Part shown: piece by piece, positions 31,485 through 42,200 of the stretch | Numbering within the stretch: position 1 is the first letter of the stretch | Layout: every line of letters starts with the position of its first letter | Source: HNR sp040400085 | GTDB taxonomy: Bacteria; Actinomycetota; Actinomycetes; Actinomycetales; Microbacteriaceae | Reading direction: 5' to 3' | NCBI GenBank assembly: GCA_040400085.1 | Contig: JBBAQX010000001.1 | Coordinates: forward strand, 141,070-205,069 | DNA length: 64,000 bases | Notes under the pieces: model-generated | Seen by the model: the letters and a program-made list of their open reading frames with translations, nothing else | Databases searched by the model: none | Told to the model about the DNA's origin: nothing | Program-made: the position numbers and the translations under genes

Positions 31485-32920
31485 AAGGCTGCTTCCTTTT
31501 CAAGCTTCTTGGCCTTTTCGTAGAAGGCGCTGATCGTATCGAAGGCGCTCTCGATATCTTCTTTACCCGCCACGGCGTCAGGGTCAATCCCTGTGAGGGT
31601 CACGTAATCGTTGTCCTCCAAGAGATCCGCTAGCCGGTCTCCCAGGTCAGGGTACTTGCCGGCAAGGTTCGAGAGGTAGGTCTCAAACCGACCCCGGGCC
31701 ACGTCTACCCTGTCTCTGACTTCCGTTAGGACGTTGTAATCCGCGTCGCTCAGGTTATCGAAGTCTTTGATCTTCTTGAGAAGGTCATACGACTTGGTAG
31801 CCTCACTTTGGATCTGGCTCTTGGGGTCTTTGCCGCTATCCGTGCTCAAAGGCTTGGCCTTTGCCGGCTTCTTCCCTTCAAGGTAGGCTTGCATCCTCTC
31901 ATAGCCCGGGTCCCCATCCTTGAGGTCAAGGGAGGCGTTATACATCTCGACACCCCCCTTCAGAAGGAAGTCTTTGCCCACATGGCTTCCATCCTCAAGG
32001 TGTAGGTCCGCTATGTCCGAAAGAGAGGTGATGTTGTCGGCCACCCAATCTCGGGCTTCAATCGAGGAGATATCGTGGTGGTCCGTCAAATAGCGGGACA
32101 AGCCACTCTTCATGCGGAGAAGGGTCTTCTCGTTGACCGTGTAACCCATCCTGGCCCAGGTATAGCGACCCACCCAAGCACAAGTCTGGCTCACACGGGA
32201 GACGCCCATATCCTTGTAAGCCTTGAAGCTCTTGCTCAGGACCTTGGTACCCACACCCTTACCCTGTGCCGAGTCGTCTAGCTGGAATAGCTCCTGGATT
32301 ACTTCCAAGTAGTCCTCATCGGCATCCCGAACAAACTCCCGGTGAATGGTACCTACTTTGGTATCGCCATCCGTGATATCCAGGAAAACGCCGATGGAGC
32401 TAGGGCCATAGACCCCAGGTTTGACCCGAACCTCTGTCTTGTAGGCATCCCCGGGGATACCGAACATGGTGTGGAAGTCCTCCATGCTTGGCATCTTGCC
32501 GCGGAAGATATCCTGGACACCCGCCTTGTTCCGTTCCGTCAACTCGGACTTGTAGGTCACATTCCCCACCACCTTGGTACCCGAACCAAAGAGGGAGGTG
32601 CCACCCGGGGAAGTCTCAGATTCCTGAGAAGGGCCTTCTTTCTTGGACTTCCCCTTGTCCTTATCCCGCCATTTCTTGAATTCCTCCAAGGCTTTGCCGT
32701 GGAAGTTCTTGTCCTTCAAGGCGGTCGAGTAGCTCACCTGGGGGAAGCGACCCTTGGTCTCCGGGTTTGGATTGGAGACCTTCTGCTTACCCCCCTGGTG
32801 CTCTTCCTTGAGCCACTCGTTCCATTGGGGAGGGACCCCCCCTTTCCCGGAAGGCTCTTCCTCTCCCTCGGCTTTTTTGGCCAAGTACCGGGCTACAATG
32901 GTGTGGGGGGCAGGAAACAT
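31391..32920 (-). CDS. GNAT acetyltransferase-domain protein with VARYLAKK N-terminus
   Basis: The 509-residue product starts MFPAPHTIVARYLAKKAEGE, the shared peptide, followed by a low-complexity Lys/Gly/Ser-rich linker to about residue 120. A GNAT fold spans about residues 130-262, with the acetyl-CoA-binding motif A as Q219-G-K-G-V-G224 and a later VGRYTWARMGY stretch typical of the last strands. The C-terminal 240 residues are helical and acidic. A GNAT enzyme encoded among tail genes could be packaged and injected to modify host proteins; this is inference from position and tag. Its last 31 codons overlap the next gene. Confidence 0.75.
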   Translation of the reverse strand: MFPAPHTIVARYLAKKAEGEEEPSGKGGVPPQWNEWLKEEHQGGKQKVSNPNPETKGRFPQVSYSTALKDKNFHGKALEEFKKWRDKDKGKSKKEGPSQESETSPGGTSLFGSGTKVVGNVTYKSELTERNKAGVQDIFRGKMPSMEDFHTMFGIPGDAYKTEVRVKPGVYGPSSIGVFLDITDGDTKVGTIHREFVRDADEDYLEVIQELFQLDDSAQGKGVGTKVLSKSFKAYKDMGVSRVSQTCAWVGRYTWARMGYTVNEKTLLRMKSGLSRYLTDHHDISSIEARDWVADNITSLSDIADLHLEDGSHVGKDFLLKGGVEMYNASLDLKDGDPGYERMQAYLEGKKPAKAKPLSTDSGKDPKSQIQSEATKSYDLLKKIKDFDNLSDADYNVLTEVRDRVDVARGRFETYLSNLAGKYPDLGDRLADLLEDNDYVTLTGIDPDAVAGKEDIESAFDTISAFYEKAKKLEKEAALWPTRPPRSQRRTMTPWHRTLRPPLTSWGPS

Positions 32921-32923
32921 GAT

Positions 32924-33691
32924 CTAAACCCGGGGGGGTAAAGGTGTTTTACGTCCAGGGACCACGACACCCTCACTGGTCTTGACGTACTCTTCTTGAG
33001 GTGCCCGGGTGTCGGTAGCTTCCCCTGTCGTATTGTAGCCCGCGAAGGGGGCAGAAGTCATCTTACCGTGGGGGTCTTTCCCCAGGTCATCGTAGATGGC
33101 TCGGTACAGGGGGTCCCCCAGAAGGGTCTCAAGTTCAGAGGCTACCGAGTCCAGGGACCCTTCGGTATCAACCCCCTGCCCTACCAAGGCCAAGAGGCGA
33201 GTCTCCGCTACCAACTGGTCCCGGTAGTCCAAGGCTCTACGGATCTTGCGCTCCAAAGCCCCCAGCCTTGTCCGGAAGGTTTCCTCTAGCCACTCCCTAC
33301 CCTGGGCCATGAACGAGGCGGAGTCAGCATCCAACAGGTAACCCCGCCCCATGACTTCTCCGTTGGAGAATAGCTGGGGGGCCGTTGACTCATCCCCCTT
33401 GAGCAAGAACACAGGCTGCGAGGCTGAGCGTACCTGTAGGTCAAAGAAGGGATTTCCCCCCAGGGCAACGTATGCCTGAAACAGGTTTGCTACGTAGGAA
33501 CCTGTAGGGGTGGCTTGGAAGGCCAGCGGGGTTCCGTTGGCGTCCACCAACATCAAAAGCTGACCCACCCTCTCGGACTCAGCCTCAAGGTGAGCCAGCC
33601 TTCCTTGGATGTAGACCTTCTGACCTCGGGCGAAGGCCAGAAACCGAGTTAGCTGGCTACGGTTGAAGGTTCCGTGGAAATCAAAAGGCAT
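32924..33691 (-). CDS. Hypothetical virion-region protein, 255 aa
   Basis: The product (MPFDFHGTFNRSQLTRFL...) contains helices, a beta-rich middle (VANLFQAYVALGGNPFFDLQV) and a second helical segment (EWLEETFRTRLGALERKI). No known family. It starts with TTAGAGCTTAGCC before the ATG, near the divergent spacer to the plus-strand gene at 33749, so it is probably the promoter-proximal gene of the downstream tail operon section. Likely a baseplate or tail accessory protein by position. Confidence 0.65.
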   Translation of the reverse strand: MPFDFHGTFNRSQLTRFLAFARGQKVYIQGRLAHLEAESERVGQLLMLVDANGTPLAFQATPTGSYVANLFQAYVALGGNPFFDLQVRSASQPVFLLKGDESTAPQLFSNGEVMGRGYLLDADSASFMAQGREWLEETFRTRLGALERKIRRALDYRDQLVAETRLLALVGQGVDTEGSLDSVASELETLLGDPLYRAIYDDLGKDPHGKMTSAPFAGYNTTGEATDTRAPQEEYVKTSEGVVVPGRKTPLPPRV

Positions 33692-33748
33692 GGCTAAGCT
33701 CTAAGTATAGGGCTTAAACCCCAAGGCGCTCTTACGTAGAAGGGGATC
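33692..33748. promoter_or_regulatory. Divergent spacer around a lone plus-strand gene
   Basis: This 57-base spacer is AT-richer than its surroundings. On the plus strand it has TCTAAGTATAG and then ACGTAGAAGGGG just before ATG 33749; on the minus strand it has TATACTTAGAGC before the ATG at 33691. It should contain promoters in both directions inside an otherwise one-way tail gene block. Confidence 0.45.
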
Positions 33749-34021
33749 ATGAACCAGGGTTTCAAGGTCTACCACTACAACAAGGATGGTCGGCACCTCT
33801 ACCCGGAGAGCACAGAAACCAGCCCTGAGACGGTCAGCCGTGATGCCTACCACGAGATCGGCAGCGTCCTCGGTTACGACGCAGATGCCGTGTTCGATAA
33901 ACTGAACTATGGGGCCCTCTCCCAATCTCTCGGGGTCCGAAGCCTCTCTACCGGAGACATCCCTGGTTCTGCCAGTCGATTGGCTGGGGCGAAACCCGCT
34001 GGGGTTAGACCCCGAAGATAA
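33749..34021 (+). CDS. Lone plus-strand small protein in the tail block
   Basis: ATG 33749 has one of the clearest start elements (ACGTAGAAGGGGATC). The 90-residue product (MNQGFKVYHYNKDGRHLYP...) is polar and aromatic with acidic residues, and its last 17 bp overlap the convergent end of the minus-strand gene at 34005. It is the only plus-strand gene I accept between 26 and 64 kb. It may be a regulator or a moron-type insertion, since it is flanked by its own promoter-like spacer. Function unknown. Confidence 0.6.
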   Translation: MNQGFKVYHYNKDGRHLYPESTETSPETVSRDAYHEIGSVLGYDADAVFDKLNYGALSQSLGVRSLSTGDIPGSASRLAGAKPAGVRPRR

Positions 34022-36134
34022 TCTTCAAGGCCGAAGCAAAAGCAGCGGCGTCTGTAGCCACATAACCCAGGACCACGCCAGCGGAGTAACCCCCAGGGTT
34101 GCTAGGTGGCTTGTTGCCCCCAGCGGAATCAACGGCATTGACCCAAGAGTCAATCCCCCCGTTCAAGACTCCGCTGTTGAGGACATAGGCGGAAACCTGC
34201 AAAGACTCTATCTCGTCCAGGATACTGATGAGGAACTGGAGAAACCTCTCCAGGGCATCAATCTTCCGTTCGATGAGATCGATAAAGTCCCGGATCTCTT
34301 TCAAGGCGCCGTTGTAGGCATCTACGAGAGCCTGTATCTTGGCAAGGATATCGTAGAAGATTTCCCCAGCCCACGGGATAACGTCTCGGAAGATACTTAC
34401 CCTCTGCCAGTTAGGGGTAGACCCTTGCTGCAACAGGGAGGCTACCTGCGAGATGGCTACCAGGACATTGAGCCGGTAGACCGGGTCTACATAGTAGAGG
34501 TTGTAGGCACCGCTCAGGGTCTCCACGGGCAAGTCCGAACCCGGGTCACGGATCAGGCCAGAGACCATCTCTTGAATGGTGGTCTTCCCGGCCAAGACCC
34601 CTTGAGTCAGAGGCCCCTTGGGGGCAGGGCCCGTCATGATCCCCGCAAAAGCCTGTGCTGTCCCCAGGTTGGCAAGCATGGCCTCCCCCACGGTGACCGC
34701 CAGTTGATTGGCCTTACGCTTGACCACGAAGGTCTGCCAGGGGAACTTGGGAGGGTTGACAAGGTTACCCACCTGATCGAAGTTCTGGGTAGCTTCCGGG
34801 GGTACTTCCCCGACCACAAAGTCAACCCCGGGGCCTAGAATAGGGACATACGAGAGGGAAGCAAGCTCGTTGGCCAATGCCGTCAAGGAACCCCTGCCCA
34901 CCTCGGAAGAAGAGGTCACCCCTGTTGGGAACCCGTTGGCATCGAATGTCGCAGTAGGTTCCAGCGGGAAATGGAAGTTCAAGGAGAAGGCCGCCTTGAA
35001 CAGAAGCCGCAGCGACCCCAGGACATCAAACCCCCCAGGAAGGTCAGGGATGGATGCCCGGACCTCCGGGGTGGGGTCCCCCATGATCAGGTTCTCCCCT
35101 GGGTAGTCCTGAACAAACTGCCGTAGCCCTGCCCTGACTTCCCGTGGCTCAGGGAAGATGATGTTGTCGTTGTTCACGTCAACATTCAGGGTGCCCAGGA
35201 AAGGCCGCACACGGTACGTGTAGGTCTGGCCTTTGACCACATTGGTGTCGATGTACCGAAAGGTCCCTAGCTGGCCCAGGAGAAAGGTAGCTGTGCTGGA
35301 CCCCGTGGTAACCGGGTGATAGTCCACGTACCTTCGGAAAGGGCGCCCATCGGTCTCCCTCACGATGTAGGTCTGGTCTGTGACCTTCCCCCTCAGGTCG
35401 GTATAGCTGACCACCTTGGTAACGAGGTCCCCGGTTTGAGCGGTGGTCCGTTCTACCAGGTAAGCGGGGGGGCGAAACTCGTCTACCAACGATGTGATCT
35501 GACCCCGGAATCCAGGGTCCGGAGGCAGCCTGTCTGTCGGTAGAGACCATTCTACGGCAATTGCGGTAGGGGGGGTCGAGAAGACACTGGCCACCGAAAG
35601 CAAAGGGTCTTTGCTCTGGTTGAGAGGGAAAGCTCGGATGTTGAGGGGAGCCCTTAGCTTGGGAGCCCCCGACTTCTTCCCGAAGAAAGCCAGCAGTTGT
35701 TGAACCCGCCTGAGAAGCTGGGCGACGCTGGAGGCGTCTACCATGATCACAACGAAGCCGCTCTGGGTAGCCCCCGCCAAAGGACGTGGCCTGTTGGCAT
35801 CCTTGGTATCGTAGAGGCTGGCTTTGAAGGTCGTCAGAAAGGCATCTACCCCGCCGAAAAACTCGAAGAAGTCTTCCGAGGTGACGGTGGGGATATGGTA
35901 GAGACCGTAGAGCCCCGTACGGCGTAGACTCTCAAGGAAAGCTTGGATCAGGGCAATGAGAGCCTGAACCAGTGCGATGATGGGATTACCAAAGTCTACC
36001 AGGAAAGCCTTCACGGTATCCAGGATGGCCTTGAGTACCTCCAAGAAGGTCACCAGGGTCTCAAGGACAGAGCGGACCTTCTCGAAAAGGTCCCCTCCCG
36101 GGACGGTCAGTTGAAAGCTTTTCCAGGTAGCCAT
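34005..36134 (-). CDS. Tail/baseplate protein, 709 aa
   Basis: The N-terminal 80 residues are hydrophobic helices (LETLVTFLEVLKAILDTV...; IIALVQALIALIQAFL). A middle beta-rich region includes a fibronectin-like stretch (TYTYRVRPFLGTLNV). The C-terminal third returns to helices (LIERKIDALERFLQFLISIL). No named family is recognised. Its position directly downstream of the 1984-residue protein and upstream of wedge genes makes a baseplate or tail role likely. ATG 36134 lies within the last codons of the possible -1 frame extension of the upstream gene. Confidence 0.65.
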   Translation of the reverse strand: MATWKSFQLTVPGGDLFEKVRSVLETLVTFLEVLKAILDTVKAFLVDFGNPIIALVQALIALIQAFLESLRRTGLYGLYHIPTVTSEDFFEFFGGVDAFLTTFKASLYDTKDANRPRPLAGATQSGFVVIMVDASSVAQLLRRVQQLLAFFGKKSGAPKLRAPLNIRAFPLNQSKDPLLSVASVFSTPPTAIAVEWSLPTDRLPPDPGFRGQITSLVDEFRPPAYLVERTTAQTGDLVTKVVSYTDLRGKVTDQTYIVRETDGRPFRRYVDYHPVTTGSSTATFLLGQLGTFRYIDTNVVKGQTYTYRVRPFLGTLNVDVNNDNIIFPEPREVRAGLRQFVQDYPGENLIMGDPTPEVRASIPDLPGGFDVLGSLRLLFKAAFSLNFHFPLEPTATFDANGFPTGVTSSSEVGRGSLTALANELASLSYVPILGPGVDFVVGEVPPEATQNFDQVGNLVNPPKFPWQTFVVKRKANQLAVTVGEAMLANLGTAQAFAGIMTGPAPKGPLTQGVLAGKTTIQEMVSGLIRDPGSDLPVETLSGAYNLYYVDPVYRLNVLVAISQVASLLQQGSTPNWQRVSIFRDVIPWAGEIFYDILAKIQALVDAYNGALKEIRDFIDLIERKIDALERFLQFLISILDEIESLQVSAYVLNSGVLNGGIDSWVNAVDSAGGNKPPSNPGGYSAGVVLGYVATDAAAFASALKIIFGV

Positions 36135-36262
36135 AAGCCCTTCAATCTATCTAGTTGCTGGCGATATGCAGCTATCTGTTGCCGGGTGGCTTCGATGGTC
36201 TTGCGTACCACACCAGCCATAGCTTCCTGAATAGGAAATTGGTCCCGGTAAGCCCAATTCAG
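36107..36262 (-). other. 51-codon -1 frame extension of the 1984-residue protein
   Basis: The frame one base back from the 36259-42213 gene stays open from the slippery site to TGA/TAA at 36107 and would add 51 residues (LNWAYRDQFPIQEAMAG... to ...LWLPGKAFN), mostly a charged helix. It fills the 124 bp between the zero-frame stop and the next ATG in a genome where neighbours normally touch or overlap. It could be reached by -1 slippage on C-CCC-CCC (see findings) or read as an independent 37-residue ORF from an internal ATG. Codon choice and the coherent helix favour real coding. Confidence 0.5.
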
Positions 36263-39200
36263 GGGGGGTTCGTCTGCAACGCCAGGAGCCGGTATAGCTG
36301 GCTCGGGAGGTCCACCTGGGCCTGCTGCCTCCGGGCAAGGGCTCTCACTATCTTGGCCAGGGTCCCTGTCTGTCTGTTCAGTCTGCCGTCCAACCATGCG
36401 TATCTCTTATCGTAAAGGCCCTCTTGACCCAAGAGGAAACCGTAAACGTCCGCCTCCAAAGTAGCTGCTAGACCCTGTTGTGCAACCACGTCAGCTAGCA
36501 AAGACGCAAGAAGAACCCCCTCCGCACCGTTCCCGTACATGGAAGGCGAAGGGAGACCACCGCTATCAAGAACAGGCACCGTAGCGAAAAGGGTATTGAG
36601 GCTGTCCTTGGTGGCTATGCTTGCCTCAACTTGCTGGTAGAACCCCAGCATACTGTTGAGCCCTGCCAGGCTTACCCCATAGGCGCCGGCCATCCTTACG
36701 CTGTCCGGGCCATTGGCGGTCAAAGTCCCCGATACAGTGGCCACGTTACCCACCACGTTGGCGATCTGGTAGGCCCCTCGATTGGGCCCCGTCAAGAAGA
36801 ACGCCACGTCACCAGGGCGGACAGACCCTACCAGGGGAATCGCTGCCGTCAGCGTACCGGGACCCACATTCACGGTGACCGCCGTAGGGTTGGGTACCCT
36901 GTCCGTAAAGATGAGGTCAAAGGCTGCAAGGAGGGCTTCCTTCTCACTGTAGACCGGGCCCAAGTTGGTTTCGAGAATAGCCTCCAAAGCTCCCAGAAAC
37001 CCCGTCAAAGAAGTCAGGTCAGAGTAGGTGACCAGGGGGTTCTCTACCCTGAACCCAACAAGGTTGTTGCCCAACAAGCTTGTTAGGATGAGGTGGTCTT
37101 CGTCGGGAATCGAGGCTACTTGCCGCCGTTCATAGGTGTCGGGCCCCGTGAGGATGACCACCGTATACCCAGGTAGAACACCGTTGGTTTGGAAGTTTGC
37201 CCCGATGGACTCCAAGGTGGTCCCTGCCAGGATGGTGCCCACCCCCGTCAAAGCAAAGGAGCTAACCCCTACCTCGGCATTCACACCGCTATCCAGGGAA
37301 GCAAAGGGTGTCTCGACGGTCAACGTTGTCGGGGTAACCCCCGTGATACGATGCCAGGAAGTCTGGCCGTTGGTACCCGTCAAGATACGAACAACCTGCC
37401 CCACCAGGGGTACAGGGGCAGGGAAAACCCCAGCCGTACGCTGTAGCGTGACCAGAGAAGGAAGGTCTGCGGTGAACGTAAGGGGGGCCGTTGTTACGGC
37501 CTGGATAGCCGACACGCTATCCAGGACCCCTTGAAGCCTACCCTTGCCAAAGGCATTGGCTTCACAGTCAAAGCTCGGGTTGAGAACGGGGAAAGCCAGG
37601 TCCCCGCTGTCATCCTGACCCTGGCCATAGAGAGCAGGGGCCTTGTCCGGGCTCAAGGAAGCCAAAGCATAGCTGACCCCCACCGTCAAAGCTTCTCCCA
37701 CAGGGGGGGAGTGAACCTCCAAAGCCGAAGGGACCAACGGAACCGAACCATCCAAAGGAGGGAAGGGTTTGATGTAGGTCAAGACCCCCTGCTCCGGAGC
37801 CAACCCCACATCCTTTCCTTCCTGGTAGTAGGAAAGGTCGCTGTCCGCCTGGTATACCGTAGCCCCTTCCGCCACGGGGCCCGCCAGCAACCCCGTGAAG
37901 GTGAGGGTGGTTGCCGTCAAAGCAGCCACCTCGTAAGGGCTACCCGCCAACACAGCGCCCCCACGATCTTGGATAGTGACCTTCTGCCCTATGCTGAAAG
38001 CAGGGCGGATAAGATCGGAGCTTCCGGCGGTGGTGTCCACGGTCAAGGTGTTACCGATGCTGGTGGCTTCGGTGGTTAGCGCCCAGGGTTGCCGTTGTTT
38101 GATACCCAGCAAACCCGTCACATTCTTGACCCCAAGGTCAAGCAAAGGGTCCCCATCCGAAGAGCCCCCCGTACTCACGCCAAAGACATTCTTGGCCGTC
38201 TTGAACACCCGGCTTTGCGGGGCCGGTGACCATGCCGAAGCGTAAGTCCCCAAAGCTAGCACCACGAAAGGCGGCCCTGTGACGGTGTAGGGGCCGGGGG
38301 CAATCAGATAGCGGTCATCGATCTGATTGGTAGCCACCCTGACCGTGACTACCGGCGGATTGGTCAGACTCCCATCGAACCGGAAACGACCATCCTGATT
38401 ACCCACCACAATACCCGTGGCATCCTGCCGGACATCCTCCAGGTAGTTTATCAGGGTGTTGGTGAACAGCAGGTAGCTGCGGAAGGCCAGGTCATCGTTG
38501 GCAGCCCGACCCTCAGGGTAAAAGAGACTCTCTCTCCCCTGCTCTGCCAAGGAAGGCGTTGCCCTGTTGCTCAACCGAGGGCCCACTGTGGGGATACTCG
38601 CCTGAGCCTCCTCTTGTTGCCTACGGGCCACCTCCGCCCTCAAGGTGCTGAGTTTCTCCACCCTGTCGTAGAAAGTATCCGGAGACCACGCGGTGTAGGA
38701 GGCTTGGAGCACCTGGCCCGATAGCCCATTGGTTGCCGAAGGGGCTATCGTCCGGGTATAGGTGGCCTGGATTCTCTTCCCCGCCCCCGCGGCGCGGTAA
38801 CCCTTGTAGGCCAGCGACAAGCTCTCGTTGTCCCCCAGGGTATCCGAGACAAGAAGGGACCCCGCAGAGTCCAAGAGGTAGTCTTTGGGGTCAACCAGTA
38901 CCCCCCGCTGCCCTTCGGTGCTGCGGATAACCAAGCTTTCGCTATCCCCTACCAAGGGAGCAGAGGCTTGGAAGGCTAGCGTCCCCCCAGGGTAGACAGG
39001 CCGAACACTACGAGCCAAGAAGGAAACCCCAGGCTGAGCTTCCCGGGCCAAGGGATAGTCCAACGTCAGAACCGTGGTCCCCTGGGTATACTCAGACCCA
39101 CCTACCTGGTAAAGGTCCAAGGTTGTGAGGCTCTGAAGAAGGAGTAGCGTCCCTGGTGGGTAGCTAGTGACCCTGTCCCCTACCAGGGTGATGCGTTGAC

Positions 39201-42200
39201 TCCCTGTGGGGGCTGCCTGGTAGAGAGAGGGGTCTAGCTCAAAGAAAGCAGGGAGCGAAGGGGACACCGCCACCATGCGCAGCACCCCGGAACTTCTCTC
39301 CAGAGTTACCCCGGTAGCCCCTTGCCGGAAAACCTGGGGCGCTCTCAGGTTGACGGTGGAGAGACTGGTCCCCGGGTCATAGGTCACGGTGTCTAGCAAG
39401 TAGACATCGCCCCCGTTGACCCGTATGGCTTGACCAGGGAGAAGCTCTGTGGTCCGGTCTCCCGCCAGGGTAAAAGAAGAGGCTCCCAGCGTGATGGTGG
39501 CGGGGGCTGTGCGAATAGGCGGTTGAAGAACCGTGATACTACGTTCTCCGCCCCGGGCGCGTAGAATGTAGTAGTCTACGTAAACGTTCTCCCCTGGTTT
39601 GAAGTTACCATGCGGGAAAAAGTTGGTGACCTGGCTCGAAGGAAGGACCTTGATGGTCCTGGTGTTCAGGTCAACCGCTACCTGGGTTCCATTGACCAGG
39701 GGGCGGCTCCCTCGAAACACCTTGGGAGGGGGGTTTGAAGCCAGGGGCAACCCAGCCGGGTCAAACGTCACCGTGGACGTCTCGACCACGATCTCTATTT
39801 GCTCTTTACGGACAAGGAACCCCCCGGGTTCTGTAACCAGGGCACCCGTCGAATCCGCAATATAGCGGATAGTCATTTCCTCTCCGGAAAGGAAGGGGGT
39901 TGCGAAATCGAAGTACCCCAGGACGGGGCTTACCCTGAAGTCCACCCCTGCAACTAGAAGAAGGGCGGAATCGAGAGAAGCCGCCAGGTTTACGTCCAGT
40001 TGGCTAAATCGGACATGGCCGGTTGCCAGGCTCACTTCAACTTGCCCCTGGGGGAGAAGCGCCGCTGGGGTCAGGCTGGCATCGTCTGGCTTGGAGGTTG
40101 CCAACGCCGTGAAAGAGGACCCTCCAAGGCGGAAACGTAGCCGGCCTACCCATCCGGGGTCTACGGTGTAGGGGGGTACATTGGCTATCGTGCCCAGGGG
40201 GGTCAGACGTTCTACCTGGGTTGATGGGTCCAAGGTACTGACGTTCGTCCAGGTGCGGTCTACCAGAACCTCCGGGGGCCGCCGAACCTCATAGACAACG
40301 GAAGAGGCACCTATCGGAAAAGGCTGCCCCACAGTCAGCGTTGTAGCGGCTGCCGAGTTTACCGTGTAAGCCCCTGAAATCGAAGAGGGCTCCCTGACAA
40401 TCAGAACGTCCCCAGGGAGAACCCCCGAGGCCAGGAAGTTCTGGGTAGTGTCTTGGAAGGTCACCCCTGGAATCAAGACAACACCTGTTGTCTGCGGGGC
40501 TACCCTCAAAGCTCCGGGGGAGGTCGTGAAGGTCAGAAACCCCGAAGGGTAATCCAGATCGACATCAGCACCCAGAACCAAGGGGCTATAGACGTTGGAA
40601 GAGGGGAACGTCTCCAAGGCCAGAGACACTGTGCCCGGGACCAAGAGAGGGTCCGGTAGCTGGTACGTCCGGGTATCCTTCCCCAGGGCGCTGATCTGAT
40701 TGACAACCCGACTGGCAAACGTGAACGTAAGCTTCTGCCCGTCCAGGATGTAACCCAGCGCTGACGTGTCCGGTAGGGCGATGGGGGGGTCTAGTCGTTT
40801 TAGCAAACCAACAAAAGACCCGCTTCCCTGGGTTACTTGGACCTCCAACCTCCCGGTAGCCGGGTCTGCTGTTGGGGGCAATCCGAGCTTGGAAAGCCAT
40901 GCAGCATCGCTGTAGAGGCGGTCATCTACAGGGCGCAAAGGAAGCACGACATCGGGGGTGCCCAGGATGGGCTTTGCCCACAGGGCATCCTGGGTAGTGT
41001 AGAGGTTGGCTACATCCTTCAAGTCAGGGTTGGTAGCCGACAGGTTTACGTAGCTCCGGAAAAGGCGGAGGGTCTGCCCCTTCTCCAAAGGGAGGTCCCC
41101 GGTGTAGAGGGTCACAGCCTCTCCGGTGTAGAGCGCCGTGTCGGATGCGCTAAATCGAACCTGCCCGGTTGACCGGACAACTTCCACGTTACCGGAGACC
41201 CCGGGGTAGCTGGGGTCAAGGGCATCTACGAAGGTTACGTAGGGTAGCTGTACCTGGTCGAGACCTACGCGAACCCAGAGATCCGTACCCTCTTGGATAA
41301 AGGAGAGGGGGGCCAGGCCCGAGGTGAGCCTTGATGCTTGCAGAGTACCCAGAGGCGAAGAGGGTACCGTGAGACCTGCACCTAGAAGGATGCCGTCGTA
41401 GTAAGACGGTAGCTGGATAGCCTCGATATCGGAGGCAAACTTTACCCTCCCGGTATCGGAAGCCCACTGAAACGTACCGCTTGCCGGGATACCAAAGGCA
41501 CCCTCGTTGGGGACTTCTACCGGGGTAAGCCAAAGGCCATCCCCCACCCTTAGAAGCGGGTAGTGTCCGGTTGCCGGTAGAGGGTTCAAGTACCGCGGGG
41601 TCACCCCATCAAGAAGGCCAAGTGCAACCTGTGCCGAGTAGCTCTCTTCGGGTTTCTGCCCTTGCCAGTAGACGGTGTCCCCGGCGTAGATGGTCAAGTC
41701 TACGTCAGACCAGTTCAAGTTGCCGGTAGCCAGGCTTACCTCCACCGTGGCGGAAGGCAGCAGCAGGGGGGACGTGAACGACGAGTCGTCCGCCACCGCA
41801 ACAACGGCAAAGGAAGAGGTTCCAACAACGAGGCGGACAGGCTGAACACCCCCCAAAGGCGCTACCGGTGGGGAAGGCACCTTGAGGCGGGTAGTGTTGC
41901 TGGTGTCAGAAATGACACCGACAGTATCTCGGCCTCTCCCCGGCAGGGGGTAGAAGCTACCCTTCAGACCATCGTAAGAGAAGCGAAGAAGGGAGCCGTC
42001 GTTACGAGTCCACCCCAGGCTACTCGTAGCGAGAGCCCCTTGGCTGAGGGGTAGGACCATGTAGTCATTCTCCGGGACGGACTCATCGGCGGGGTACGCG
42101 GCATCGAAAGCCCCTTGATCCGAGACTCGGTTGTCGGGGGTCAAGGTGTAGGGGGAGTTGGAAGCGCCTACCCGAGGTTTTTCTAGTACGTAACCGGAGA

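Noticed and set aside
36263..36397. N-terminal half of the frame ending at 36107
   Set aside because: It overlaps the 1984-residue gene out of frame and is Pro/Asp-rich like a shadow; only the part past the slippery site looks real.
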